Positions 35,623 through 45,021 of a stretch of 64,000 nucleotides of DNA are shown piece by piece. The DNA comes from Halobacteriales archaeon YIM A00010 (GTDB lineage: Archaea > Halobacteriota > Halobacteria > Halobacteriales > Haloarculaceae): positions 682,001-746,000 of the forward strand of contig JAKCFJ010000004.1 in the NCBI GenBank assembly GCA_025041175.1. Direction: 5' to 3'. The notes below the pieces were generated by a model that was not told where the DNA came from, ran no database searches, and was given only the letters and a program-made list of their open reading frames with translations. How positions within the stretch are numbered: the stretch's first letter is position 1; each line of letters opens with the position of its first letter. Made by a program: the position numbers and the translations under genes.

Positions 35623-37338
35623 TCAGAACAGTCCCGAGATCGTCTCGTTCTCGTCGATGTCCATGTGTGCGGCGGCCGGGTCGTCGGGCAGACCGGGCAG
35701 AGTCATGACGTCGCCGGTGAGCACGACGAGGAAACCGGCACCCGCTGACGGATACACCTCCCGCACGTCCAGCGACCAGCCCTCCGGCGCTCCCTTCTTG
35801 CTCGGGTCGTCGCTCAGCGAGTGGAACGTCTTGGACATGCAGACCGGCACGTCGTCGAGTCCGAGTGTCTCGATGCGTTCGATGTCGTCCTCGGCGGAGC
35901 CGACATAGGTGACGCCGTCCGCGCCGTAAATCTCGGTCGCAACGGTCTCGATTTTCTCTTTGATCGGGTCGTTGACGTCGTACAGGGGCTGAAAGTCCGA
36001 CACACTGTTGGCGGCGTCGACGAGCGACGTGGCGAGGTTGAGGCCGCCCTCGCCACCCTCTGCGAAGACGTTCGATTCGGCGGCACGAACACCGAGAGTC
36101 TCCCGGCAATGATCGAGGACCGTCTGGATTTCGGTGTCGGTGTCGTGGGGGAAGCGGTTGATGGCGACGACGACCGGGATACCAAACATCTGGAGGTTTC
36201 GGACGTGTTTGTCGAGATTCTTGAATCCCCGAATGACAGCGTCGATATCCTCGGCCTTCAGATCGTCGACATCCGACGGCCACATCTCCTTGCCGTGGTA
36301 CTTGAGCGCCCGGACGGTGGCCACGAGCGTGACTGCGTCGGGTTCCATGTCGCTGAAGGAGCAGACGATGTTCATGAACTTCTCCGCACCGAGATCGGAG
36401 CCGAAGCCGGCCTCAGTGATGAGGTAGTCCGAGAGATGAGCGGCGACATCGTCAGCGATGAGCGAGTTAGTACCGTGGGCGATGTTGGCGAACGGACCGC
36501 CGTGGACGAGCGCAGGCGTTCCTTCGGTCGTCTGGACGACGTTCGGCTTGATGGCGTCGCGGAGAAGGATCGTGGCTGCCCCGGTCGCATTGATGTCGTC
36601 GACGGTGATCGGGTCGCCGTTCTCATCGTAGGCGACGATGATGCGGGCGATGCGTTCTTTGAGATCATCGAAGTCGGTGGCGAGACAGAGGACGGCCATC
36701 AGTTCGGAGGCAGCCGTCAACAGGAATCCGTCTTCACGGGCTCGCCCACCTGTCTCGCCGAGACCGACGACCGTCTCGCGGAGCGCCCGGTCGTTCATGT
36801 CGATGGCCCGCTTCCACTCGACGGACTTCGTGTCGACGATGGGTTCCTCGTGCTGTCGGATGTGGTTGTCGAGCATCGTTGCGATCAGATTGTGTGCGGT
36901 GGTGAGCGCGTGGAGGTCGCCGGTGAAATGGAGATTGATGTCCTCCATCGGGAGCACCTGTGACCAGCCGCCGCCTGCGGCCCCACCCTTGACCCCAAAC
37001 ACCGGACCGAGAGACGGCTCCCGGATTGCGACGAGTGCGTCCTTGCCGAGTTGAGAAAACGCTTGCCCGAGACCGACGGTCGTGACCGTCTTGCCCTCGC
37101 CGAGCGGCGTCGGGGTCATTCCGGTGATTAGAATGAGATTCGCCTCCGCATCGCTCTGTGTCCGGATTCGCTCGATGGCCTCGGTCTTGATCTTGGCCTT
37201 GTCCGTCCCATACAGCTTGAGGTCGTCCTCGGACAACCCGAGCGGTTCGACGATTTCCTTGATGTGGTCCTTCTCGATCGACTGTACGATCTCATAGTCA
37301 GTCGGGAAGGAGGCGTCACTCCCCTCTGATGCTGTCAT
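35623..37338 (-). CDS. fhs: formate-tetrahydrofolate ligase
   Basis: A 571-residue 10-formyl-THF synthetase. TPTPLGEGKTVTTVGLG is the ATP-binding P-loop, FGVKGGAAGGGWSQVLPM and DINLHFTGDLHALTTAHN are the hallmark segments, and VVVAINRFPHDTDTE is the late conserved strand. It interconverts formate, ATP and THF with 10-formyl-THF. Most haloarchaea with folate use other routes for one-carbon units, so its presence beside LigM-like and MetF-like genes suggests handling of methyl groups removed from methoxy-aromatics; the SYK-6 counterpart is ligH. The start at 37338 (MTASEGSDASFPTD) matches the family; earlier codons are unrelated. A TTTATTAA box lies ~30 nt upstream. Confidence 0.92.
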   Translation of the reverse strand: MTASEGSDASFPTDYEIVQSIEKDHIKEIVEPLGLSEDDLKLYGTDKAKIKTEAIERIRTQSDAEANLILITGMTPTPLGEGKTVTTVGLGQAFSQLGKDALVAIREPSLGPVFGVKGGAAGGGWSQVLPMEDINLHFTGDLHALTTAHNLIATMLDNHIRQHEEPIVDTKSVEWKRAIDMNDRALRETVVGLGETGGRAREDGFLLTAASELMAVLCLATDFDDLKERIARIIVAYDENGDPITVDDINATGAATILLRDAIKPNVVQTTEGTPALVHGGPFANIAHGTNSLIADDVAAHLSDYLITEAGFGSDLGAEKFMNIVCSFSDMEPDAVTLVATVRALKYHGKEMWPSDVDDLKAEDIDAVIRGFKNLDKHVRNLQMFGIPVVVAINRFPHDTDTEIQTVLDHCRETLGVRAAESNVFAEGGEGGLNLATSLVDAANSVSDFQPLYDVNDPIKEKIETVATEIYGADGVTYVGSAEDDIERIETLGLDDVPVCMSKTFHSLSDDPSKKGAPEGWSLDVREVYPSAGAGFLVVLTGDVMTLPGLPDDPAAAHMDIDENETISGLF

Positions 37339-37783
37339 CTCACAACTATCTTTTATCGAAGCGTTAATAAAGTTATCTTCACGAATAAATATGAGGGAGC
37401 CACGTCCCCAGGCCCGCATTCGGCAAGGCTGAGAGACGACTGCAACCAGTATACGGTATCGGAACTACGTTCTGTCTCGACGATCGCAATCGACATCGTT
37501 TACCTCGAACTCGGGGAAAGGATCGCTGTCGGGTACAGACTGCGTAGACCCTCGGCGCGGTCGGGCGTTCCAGGTGGCCAAACCGTTTCGTCTGAGGGGT
37601 AGGCAGCGGCTTTATAGGAGAATACGCCGGGCATCACGTCGAATACCACGAGAAACGGGCGTGGTGGGTCCTTACGGACGGCGCTATGGAGTTGGCAAAT
37701 GCTCCGACCCACGTTCTGGTTGCGTTACGATAGGGAAATCGGTGTCAGAAGCGTCCGGTTCGGTGCCTGAACATCCATCAACC
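37339..37783. other. spacer with a short MBL-gene relic
   Basis: About 445 bp without a gene. Around 37630-37675 the DNA matches codons of the MBL gene at 42206 (its EHHEERAWWVL part, 42925-42965): here HVEYHEKRAWWVL can be read, with frame breaks on both sides. The rest shows no recognisable gene. The fhs promoter lies at its left end. Confidence 0.5.
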
Positions 37784-39358
37784 TCAAACGGAACGGTAAC
37801 GAGCATCGGATATGTCTTCTAACTCGTGTTTGATAGTGGTTCTATCCAGTTTCCCTGTGGCCGTTCGTGGCAATGATCGGTCAACGAATCGATACTCTCT
37901 CGGTCGTTCAAATCTACCGATAGTGTCACTCCCGATACACCATTCGTCGAGCTCCTCCCCCGTTATCTCAGGATTCGAGCGGGAAACCACTGCAGTGACT
38001 TTCTCCCCGTATTCTCCGTCAGCAACACCGATTACTGCCGCGTGTTCGATGTCCGAATGATCTTCCAATATCTTTTCTATTGGTAACGGAAAAACTTTTA
38101 TTCCTTTTGTTTTAATCATAAAGTCTGTGCGCCCCTCGACGTAGAGGTATCCCTCCGTGTCTTTGTAGCCGAGATCTTCGGAGTACCACCAATCATCCTC
38201 GAACGCGCTCTCGGTTTTTTCGGTGTCGTTCCAAGCCCAGACTGCGCGGTCCGGTCCTTTGATTATGATCTCGCCGACTTCGCCTGGCTGTTTTACTGCG
38301 TCTGGGGGGCCTCCTTTTTCTACAACACGAACCTGCGTTCCCGAAATCGGTTTACCCACGCTTTCGACCCGCTCGTCTTCGAGTTCCTCATCCGCGATTA
38401 CCGTTCCTAACACCTCTGTCGCAGCGTAGCTATTGTAGACTGTATCACAGATATGTTCTCGCAGGCCCGAGAGTGTGGCAGTGTCTAATCGTTCCCCACT
38501 CGTGATAATACGGGTAAGCGATTCGAACTCATACTCAGCAAGGCGATCCAGACCGAGTACTTCTTTCCACATCGTTGGTATCAGCACCGCCGTCGTCAAT
38601 CTTCGTCGCTCGATGAGCTCAGCGAATGCCTTCGGGTCCCAGTCCGAGAGAAAGTACGTGCTTGCGTTCGCGTATAACGCCGGAAGAATCAGTGAATACC
38701 ACGCTGCGAACGAGGGTGTAAACACGTGTGGCTGACGGGCTGTTCGGGTGATGTTCAACGTCTTCTCGAGATGCATCGCCTTGTGACCCAGCCCTCGGTG
38801 CGTATGACACCACCCCTTCGGTCGACCAGTCGACCCCGATGTCCACAGGATCGCCGCTATGTCGTCCTCTCGAACACGTATATCCGGCTCTACGCTTTCG
38901 TGTCCTGAAATAAACGACTCGATAGACACTTCATAGTCCGCCTTGGGTTCTGTGGTCGTCACCACCGTGTCTATCTCGTTCGTGATCTCCTCGTAGAGAT
39001 GATCCTCAACGACGCTAGAAAACTCCTCGTCTATTACGAGCACACGTGGTCGGATCGAGTCGATGCAGTACGCTACGGTCTCGTGGGAGGCTCGTGTATG
39101 GAGGTTGGAGACGATACACCCTGCCTTCAGTGCTCCATTCCATAATATCATATGTTCTATGGAACAATCGCAAAGGAAGGCAACACGATCACCTTGGGTG
39201 ACGAAGCGACGGAATGAGTTTGCTGATTGACAGCTCTTCGTGTTGAATTCAGCCCATTCGACATCTTGACCATCTTTTCCCTTCCCAAACGCTACTCGGG
39301 TTGGGTTGTTGTCCGCGGCGATCTCCGTGATTTCGTTCAAGGTAGGAAGCTCAACCAT
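37784..39358 (-). CDS. AMP-forming acyl-CoA synthetase (copy 1 of a paralogue pair)
   Basis: A 524-residue ANL ligase. It has ILWTSGSTGRPKGWCHTHRG (P-loop), TPSFAAWYSLILPAL, the A5 motif YNSYAATEVLGTV, DWWYSEDLGYKDTEGYLYVEGRTDFMI and the C-terminal SLPRTATGKLDR with the catalytic Lys. It should couple a carboxylic acid to CoA. It lies just after amidohydrolase B on the same strand (37 bp), with a Liv-type binding protein before that, the same set of neighbours as the paralogue at 50519. Codons are less GC-biased than those of the paralogue. Confidence 0.9.
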   Translation of the reverse strand: MVELPTLNEITEIAADNNPTRVAFGKGKDGQDVEWAEFNTKSCQSANSFRRFVTQGDRVAFLCDCSIEHMILWNGALKAGCIVSNLHTRASHETVAYCIDSIRPRVLVIDEEFSSVVEDHLYEEITNEIDTVVTTTEPKADYEVSIESFISGHESVEPDIRVREDDIAAILWTSGSTGRPKGWCHTHRGLGHKAMHLEKTLNITRTARQPHVFTPSFAAWYSLILPALYANASTYFLSDWDPKAFAELIERRRLTTAVLIPTMWKEVLGLDRLAEYEFESLTRIITSGERLDTATLSGLREHICDTVYNSYAATEVLGTVIADEELEDERVESVGKPISGTQVRVVEKGGPPDAVKQPGEVGEIIIKGPDRAVWAWNDTEKTESAFEDDWWYSEDLGYKDTEGYLYVEGRTDFMIKTKGIKVFPLPIEKILEDHSDIEHAAVIGVADGEYGEKVTAVVSRSNPEITGEELDEWCIGSDTIGRFERPREYRFVDRSLPRTATGKLDRTTIKHELEDISDARYRSV

Positions 39359-39395
39359 GCTGTCGTATACACCTCTTTCTCTTCATTTCATCGGT

Positions 39396-40478
39396 TCACA
39401 CGTCGATGTACTGCTTGAACATCCGACGGTCTGGAACATCTAAGTCGAACAGTCGTACGGCATTGCCACCGAGAATCAGATTGAGATCGTCTTGCGGGAG
39501 ATCTCGTTCTAATGCGTACTTCTGTAGCTGGCGGAGGCTCGCCCCCCAGTAGTCGATTTGGTGAGCGGGTAATCCCTCGTGGATGACCTGATCCCAGTAC
39601 ATTGGCGGATGCTCTCCTGGCTGGTGGACTTGTGGCATCGACGCCCCCCAGTCGTTTCCCCACAACAGTTGTTCGAGTTTGATGTTCGGATCGTTCATCG
39701 GCTTTTTCAGCAGATCCGCCCAGTAGAGGCCGATTTCCAAGTAGACGTCGTCGTGTGTCGCCGCGACCTGGCAGCATTGGTCGACGTGGTGTTCGCGCCA
39801 CGTCGCTTGCATGCCGCCGTGGTCGAAGATGATCGGCACCTCCGGATACTCGGCTTTCAGTTGGCTCGCCAGCGTCGGATCCTGCCAGTCCGGGAAGTTC
39901 TGGAACAGGTTGAGTCCGCTTCCATACCCCGAGACGTAGCCGGTGTGCCAACGGATCGGAACGTCGTGATCAGCAGCAACGTCGAACACCCGTCGTATCT
40001 CGTCTTTCCGTTCCGACCACTTCATCGGTTCATCAACTGTCGGGTCGTACGGGATCCCCTCTCCGATCATTCGGAATCCGTCTTTGGCGAGCCACTCGTC
40101 CATCTCTTCGCAGGCCGCGTCGATCGTCCATTCTTCTTGCCCGCGCTGTGCTGCTTTCATCGTTTGTACAGGCCATGCCGCGGCGACGAACGTACCGGGA
40201 TTCTCTTCTATGATCTGTTGGTTTATTTTGTTGGTGAAACCGAACACTCCCGGAAGGAGAACACACATATCGACATCGTAGGTCTCCATGTCCCGTAGCA
40301 ATCGCTCTGAATTGTCGTAGATAATGACGTCAGTGTCGTCGACTGCTTCCTTGGGGGGCACTGCAGTCATCATCTTCTGTGCCAAGTCGCCGTAGTCGAA
40401 GTCATCTTCCTGTTGTATCTTCGCAGCATGACGCTGAGCGTGACAGTGTGTCTCGACTATGAATCTCCCTAGCTTCAT
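39396..40478 (-). CDS. amidohydrolase_2 family hydrolase/decarboxylase (copy B)
   Basis: A 360-residue paralogue of copy A, beginning MKLGRFIVETHCHAQRHAA. Metal-site motifs PIRWHTGYVSGYG, PIIFDHGGMQATW and LLWGNDWGASMPQ are intact. Most of the gene is clearly diverged from A and C in codons and residues, but bases 39809-39893 are nearly identical to A (27371-27455), a patch expected from gene conversion. A TTTATGA box 27 nt before the ATG indicates a leaderless transcript. It sits between a binding-protein gene and an acyl-CoA ligase on one strand, probably one unit. Confidence 0.88.
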   Translation of the reverse strand: MKLGRFIVETHCHAQRHAAKIQQEDDFDYGDLAQKMMTAVPPKEAVDDTDVIIYDNSERLLRDMETYDVDMCVLLPGVFGFTNKINQQIIEENPGTFVAAAWPVQTMKAAQRGQEEWTIDAACEEMDEWLAKDGFRMIGEGIPYDPTVDEPMKWSERKDEIRRVFDVAADHDVPIRWHTGYVSGYGSGLNLFQNFPDWQDPTLASQLKAEYPEVPIIFDHGGMQATWREHHVDQCCQVAATHDDVYLEIGLYWADLLKKPMNDPNIKLEQLLWGNDWGASMPQVHQPGEHPPMYWDQVIHEGLPAHQIDYWGASLRQLQKYALERDLPQDDLNLILGGNAVRLFDLDVPDRRMFKQYIDV

Positions 40479-40500
40479 AAGAGGTGATACACACATCCAA

Positions 40501-40509
40501 TCATAAAGG
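40501..40509 (-). promoter_or_regulatory. TATA box of amidohydrolase copy B
   Basis: CCTTTATGA on the minus strand, centred 27 nt before the ATG at 40478; matches the layout at copies A and C. Confidence 0.6.
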
Positions 40510-40569
40510 TTCCGTATATAATAAACTCTATCAATGAGTTGGTCATAAATGGTTACACCCTGTGGGACC

Positions 40570-41799
40570 TCAGTTGCATCTTGCCGGCCCGATCACGTCG
40601 GGGTATTCTTCTAAAACCGTGAACTCGGGGATATCGGATCCCGAGTTTTCCCGTACCACCCCTGCGAAATTCATCATACACTGGTGGTCCGACTCCCGAT
40701 AATTAATGGAGCCAAATATCGAATCCCATTGCAGTCCTTCGAGTGCACCGATGACATCGTCAGTGTCGGTCGACCCTGCTTCCTCCATAGCGATCGACAG
40801 TGAACGGAGAATCTCGAAACTACCGCCTGCTGCCGAGTTCGGGAGCAGATCGCCATCCATGTTCTGATATAGTTGCTTGAACTCGTCATTCACGTCGGTG
40901 TCTTGGTTGGGGTTGTAGAAGTGGGTTCCATACCACCCTATTACGTCGTTCGGTATCGTTGATGCAGCAAACTGTCCGACTGGTTTTCCGGAATTGAACA
41001 TCATCACCTTCGAGTCAGTGAGACCGAACGACTCGGCCTGTGGGATCAGTTGCGCAGCGGAACCCCACGTGAGCACACCTGTTACTATATCTGCGTCGCT
41101 GCTGGATATCTCTGAGATGTATGACGACCAATCGCTTTCGCCTTGGGGCACAAGCGTGCTCCCAGTCACTTCGCCCCCGACGTTGTTCATTTCTTCTTCG
41201 AGCAACTCGAGGTTGTTTTGACCGAGCGCATAATCCAGTGAGACGAAGTGGACCCTCGACGGGTCGATGTCTCGATCCACGTACTCCGGTAAGGCCTGAA
41301 TGAATTCGACGCTAGTCGGAACGAGGTGTCGGTTACTCGGCCAGATAAAGAACGTGTATCGATTGCAGTTTTCGGGATTTTCTCGGGCATCCATCGCCGA
41401 CACTGTCGTCGGGAGCAACGGGACTTGTCCCTGCGATTTGATATATTCTATGACCGCGATACCGCTCGCACTGCTTGCCGGGCCGATGACAGCGTCGACA
41501 TTTTCGCTTTCGATGAGATCTTGGGTCACCTGTACGGCCGTCCCGGGTTCCGACTCGGTGTCCTGAAACAGCAGTTCGAGATCCTGGTCGAGTGTTTGTC
41601 CATTCAAGTGGTCTTGCGCGATCTCCAGTCCGATCCTGTTCTCCTGTCCCGTTCGGGCAAACGCCCCGCTTAGCGGCAGGGGACACCCGATCTTGATTGT
41701 ATCCCCTCCACCACCTGGGAGAATGTTTCCGAGACAACCACTAACTGATATCAATCCGACAGTACTTGCTGTTTTCAGAAACGATCTTCTATGCGTCAT
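40570..41799 (-). CDS. Liv-type ABC transporter substrate-binding lipoprotein (copy 1)
   Basis: A 409-residue periplasmic-type binding protein of the branched-chain amino acid/aromatic compound class. The N-terminus HRRSFLKTASTVGLISVSGCLGN has a twin-arginine motif and a lipobox Cys, typical for haloarchaeal Tat-exported lipoproteins. The mature part begins IKIGCPLPLSGAFARTGQENRIG, followed by the two lobes. Such proteins in aromatic clusters bind benzoate-like acids as well as amino acids. No permease lies next to it; the LivHMGF core at 55974-59460 is the likely partner. It should be co-transcribed upstream of amidohydrolase B (91 bp away). Confidence 0.88.
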   Translation of the reverse strand: MTHRRSFLKTASTVGLISVSGCLGNILPGGGGDTIKIGCPLPLSGAFARTGQENRIGLEIAQDHLNGQTLDQDLELLFQDTESEPGTAVQVTQDLIESENVDAVIGPASSASGIAVIEYIKSQGQVPLLPTTVSAMDARENPENCNRYTFFIWPSNRHLVPTSVEFIQALPEYVDRDIDPSRVHFVSLDYALGQNNLELLEEEMNNVGGEVTGSTLVPQGESDWSSYISEISSSDADIVTGVLTWGSAAQLIPQAESFGLTDSKVMMFNSGKPVGQFAASTIPNDVIGWYGTHFYNPNQDTDVNDEFKQLYQNMDGDLLPNSAAGGSFEILRSLSIAMEEAGSTDTDDVIGALEGLQWDSIFGSINYRESDHQCMMNFAGVVRENSGSDIPEFTVLEEYPDVIGPARCN

Positions 41800-42205
41800 G
41801 GTTTCAGATACACAGACCAACAATAGTACTATTGCTAATAAACTTTTGGTATTTTTATTTATATGCAATATATGAGTGATGCAAAGAAAAGAGCACGATG
41901 GGAGATAATCCGTATACGGTGAGGGATGATAGCACCACCACTCGCAGGGAATGGATCGTCGTTCGCTCGGACGCTAGTCTGGGCGGAGTTCGGTTCTCGG
42001 TTTCGACGACAGTAGGGAACAAACGTTCTCACTGGCTAGAACGAACACGGCACCGACTTCCTCTCGGCGCGTCCCCGGTTCGCTCTGTATTTCGGAGAGA
42101 ACCCGCTCGACTGGGCTTCATCGCGGTGAACTCTGACTCGGCGGGCGACGTTCGCGTCCGAGGCGTGCGGGCAAACTATTTCGTCCGTCATCAGAAAGGG
42201 AGTGT
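41800..42205. other. divergent promoter region
   Basis: About 405 bp between divergent genes at 41799 and 42206. It is AT-rich near 41810-41875, with TATA-like TTTATTA about 40 nt before the binding-protein gene. A 10-bp perfect palindrome CCGTATACGG lies at 41910-41919. No gene is recognisable. Confidence 0.4.
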
Positions 42206-43198
42206 ATGGAACGCCTCTCGCTGACGACTGTTGAGTTTGAAGGTGATAATAACGTCTATCTCCTTGACGACGGACCGGACACGGTCCTCGTGGACACTGG
42301 ATACTGTTCGGAGGGAACGCGCGCGCAACTCGTGAGCGAACTCGAAGCGCACGGCGTCGCGTTCGACGACATCGATCGCGTCTTCCTGACCCACTGGCAC
42401 GCGGACCACACGGGGCTTGCGGGGGAGATTCAGCGGGCGAGTGACGCCGAGGTGTTCGTCCACTCACGGGACGCACCACTGGTCGAGAACGATGATGGTG
42501 CGTGGGCCGAGTTGCGTGAGATCCAGACGGCTTGCTTCGACGAGTGGGGCATTCCGGAGACGAAACAGCAAGAACTGTTCGACCGCATGGAGGACGGACG
42601 AACGGACACCGAATCCCCGTCCGTGACTGCATTCCAAGACGGGGACGAGTTCCGCGTGAACGGTCGGAAACTGCGTGTCAAACACGCACCCGGTCACGCT
42701 GCCGGGCTGTGTATGTTCGAATGGGTGCGTGACGGTGTCCGGGAGGTCTTCTCGGGCGATGCTGTTCTCCCGGTTTACACTCCGAACGTCGGTGGTGCCG
42801 ATGTCCGGGTGGAGGACTCGCTGGCGAAGTATCTGCGGACGCTTCGGTACGTCGTCGATGTCGAATATGACCGCGCGTGGCCGGGTCATCGGACACCGAT
42901 TTCTAATCCAGCCGAGCGAGCTCGACACATCGTCGAACACCACGAAGAACGGGCGTGGTGGGTCCTCGATGCGTTGCGTCGACGTGGGCCCTGCGACGTG
43001 TGGACCGTAAGCGACTACCTTTTCGGTGATCTCCAAGGGATACACATCATTCACGGGCCTGGCGAGTCGTACGCGCATCTCGAACATCTGGAGCGAAGTG
43101 GAGCGGTTACCCGGACTGGGCTAGAGTACGACATCGCCGATGATACCCTCGATGCCCTCGACGGAACGACGGAGAAGCGATTGGCCCTGGAGTTCTGA
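42206..43198 (+). CDS. MBL-fold metallohydrolase with C-terminal winged-helix-like domain
   Basis: A 330-residue metallo-beta-lactamase-fold protein. VLVDTGYCSEGTRAQLV, the complete metal motif THWHADHTGLAGE, HAPGHAAGLCMFE, FSGDAVLP and WPGHRTPI provide all ligands. After residue ~240 there is a helical extension (RARHIVEHHEERAWWVLDAL) and a segment like a winged helix, ending FGDLQGIHIIHGPGESYAHLEHLER; this is common in LACTB2-like hydrolases. It may be a thioesterase working with the CoA ligases. A relic of the same gene type occurs at about 37630. Confidence 0.85.
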   Translation: MERLSLTTVEFEGDNNVYLLDDGPDTVLVDTGYCSEGTRAQLVSELEAHGVAFDDIDRVFLTHWHADHTGLAGEIQRASDAEVFVHSRDAPLVENDDGAWAELREIQTACFDEWGIPETKQQELFDRMEDGRTDTESPSVTAFQDGDEFRVNGRKLRVKHAPGHAAGLCMFEWVRDGVREVFSGDAVLPVYTPNVGGADVRVEDSLAKYLRTLRYVVDVEYDRAWPGHRTPISNPAERARHIVEHHEERAWWVLDALRRRGPCDVWTVSDYLFGDLQGIHIIHGPGESYAHLEHLERSGAVTRTGLEYDIADDTLDALDGTTEKRLALEF

Positions 43199-43403
43199 AC
43201 CGCCGTTCCCAGCCGTCGGTGAAGCGCCGTTCGACGCCGTGACTGGCTGTTCGCTTGGAGATTGGAGGCTCACTCGTGGAGCGGCATCGGTCTGTCGCCC
43301 GCCGTGCTTTTTGTGTATAGCCGTGACCTTCACCAACTGGCCGATGTATGTGTGATTGGTTTGGTATGTAACTAGACAGCAATCCACGACATATAAGATA
43401 TAT

Positions 43404-43410
43404 TTTAAAA
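43404..43410 (+). promoter_or_regulatory. TATA-like box of the sugar-type transporter operon
   Basis: TTTAAAA in a strongly AT-rich tract, about 35 nt before the ATG at 43442. Confidence 0.5.
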
Positions 43411-43441
43411 ACCGTTAATACCCCTGTGTCGATTGTTAGCG

Positions 43442-44848
43442 ATGGCAATGATTAGCGAGCGATACGGCATCGAACGGCGTGACGCACTGAAGGTGATCGG
43501 TAGCGCGGCGGCGGTCGGCATCGGTGGGGTAGCTGGATGTTTGGGAGGCGAGTCCGGTGGGGGCCCGACGACGGCGTCTTCGAGCGATGGCTGGCCGGAT
43601 CTGTCCGGCCAGAGCGTCCACTTCATCACTGTTGCAGCAGAAGACTCCATCCAGGATCTCTGGCAGGGGGTCGCAAGTGACTTCGAGAACGACACCGGCG
43701 CGTCGATGGAGATCGAGTTCGTCGAGACTGGTGATCTAACACGAATCATCCAACTCCTCCAGGCTGGCGATCCGCCGGAGGTGTCGATGCAGTCCATCGG
43801 CGAGGCCTATCAACTGCAGAATAGGGATGTCCTTCTCCCCGTCGACGACGAGTACGAACGGGCCGTGAACAAACTGGGTAAACCGACGGAGAGTGTCAAA
43901 CAAATCGTTACGGTCGATGACAGCAGATATATGGTGCCTCTGTTTCACAACCTCAACTCCTACACCTACCGAAGCGACCTTTCGGACATCGTTCCGGACA
44001 CCTGGGAGAAGGTAAGGCAGTACGCACGAGAGGTCGACGACCAGGACAACGACGTACGCGGCACCTACGTTCCGATCGCCACTGGATCGCCGGCCGCGGT
44101 TCGAATGGTTTCTTGGCTCTGGACCAACGGCGGATCCATTTCGGAGTGGGAGGACGACACGATCCACATCAATTTCCACGAAGGGGAAAACCGCGACCGG
44201 ATGGTCGAGATGCTGAACTTCCTGAAGGAACGTCAGCAGTGGTCGCCCCTGGGTGAAGGCGCTGACTGGGCCGACCTCATGAACGTCCTCCAGAGCGGGA
44301 CGGCCGCCAGTACGTGGTACGCCGGTGCGCGGGCGAAGAACGAGGCCATCCGTAAGGGCCGCCCCTTCGCCAAGGACATCGACATCACGCCCGGAATGCC
44401 GCACAACCGCCAGCAGGTTTCCGATGGGAGCGCCGAGGGCCTGATCGCCTACCAGGGTGCCGACACGCAGGCCGCGAAGACGTTCATCAACTACGTGGTG
44501 CGCAAGTCGTTCGTCGTGGAGATGTTGACGAAGCTTTCCCCCATCCACAATGTTCCTTCGTATCCCGAGATCCAGCAGGGCGAGGAGTACCGGAACAACA
44601 TCCAGTCGCTCGACATCTGGGAGGGCTGGACCGAAGAGCAGTTCGACAACTACCAGGTACAGACGCTTGAGCAACTCCAGAACAAAACCCAGGAGACATC
44701 CCCGCCGAACCCGTACACCTCCACGTACTACTCTGAACCCATCTGGAATCTCCAGAACGAGGTCCTTCTGCAGGACAAGGATCCGGAGGCCATCATCGAT
44801 ACGCACGCGGAGGCACTCCAACAGATCGTCGACGAGGCTCAGAACTAG
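43442..44848 (+). CDS. extracellular solute-binding lipoprotein, sugar-type (family 1)
   Basis: A 468-residue exported binding protein. The start ISERYGIERRDALKVIGSAAAVG has twin arginines, followed by a lipobox at VAGCLGG and a Ser/Thr/Gly linker. The mature protein (VHFITVAAEDSIQDLWQGVASDFE) matches carbohydrate-class ABC binding proteins. It is followed by two permeases and an ATPase, making a complete uptake system. Because amidohydrolase genes follow, the ligand could be an aromatic glycoside or related acid rather than a plain sugar; that is inference. The first ATG, 43442, gives the better signal; 43448 is also possible. Confidence 0.88.
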   Translation: MAMISERYGIERRDALKVIGSAAAVGIGGVAGCLGGESGGGPTTASSSDGWPDLSGQSVHFITVAAEDSIQDLWQGVASDFENDTGASMEIEFVETGDLTRIIQLLQAGDPPEVSMQSIGEAYQLQNRDVLLPVDDEYERAVNKLGKPTESVKQIVTVDDSRYMVPLFHNLNSYTYRSDLSDIVPDTWEKVRQYAREVDDQDNDVRGTYVPIATGSPAAVRMVSWLWTNGGSISEWEDDTIHINFHEGENRDRMVEMLNFLKERQQWSPLGEGADWADLMNVLQSGTAASTWYAGARAKNEAIRKGRPFAKDIDITPGMPHNRQQVSDGSAEGLIAYQGADTQAAKTFINYVVRKSFVVEMLTKLSPIHNVPSYPEIQQGEEYRNNIQSLDIWEGWTEEQFDNYQVQTLEQLQNKTQETSPPNPYTSTYYSEPIWNLQNEVLLQDKDPEAIIDTHAEALQQIVDEAQN

Positions 44849-45021
44849 CTGCTGGTTTCTCCGACCGGCCGTGGATCCGGTCGACTCCCATTCGTCGCAC
44901 AGGCCGTCACGTGTACCTCCCGTCGTCGGTCTCTCCAATGCGCCGGTCCGGCCCGTCGTTACGATGTAGACCGACTACCCGTAGGAATAAAACTAAGTAG
45001 TCGGTCACCGCATTCCCCACA

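Noticed and set aside
41910-41919. Palindrome CCGTATACGG as an operator
   Set aside because: A 10-bp palindrome can occur by chance, and no second copy was found near related genes.
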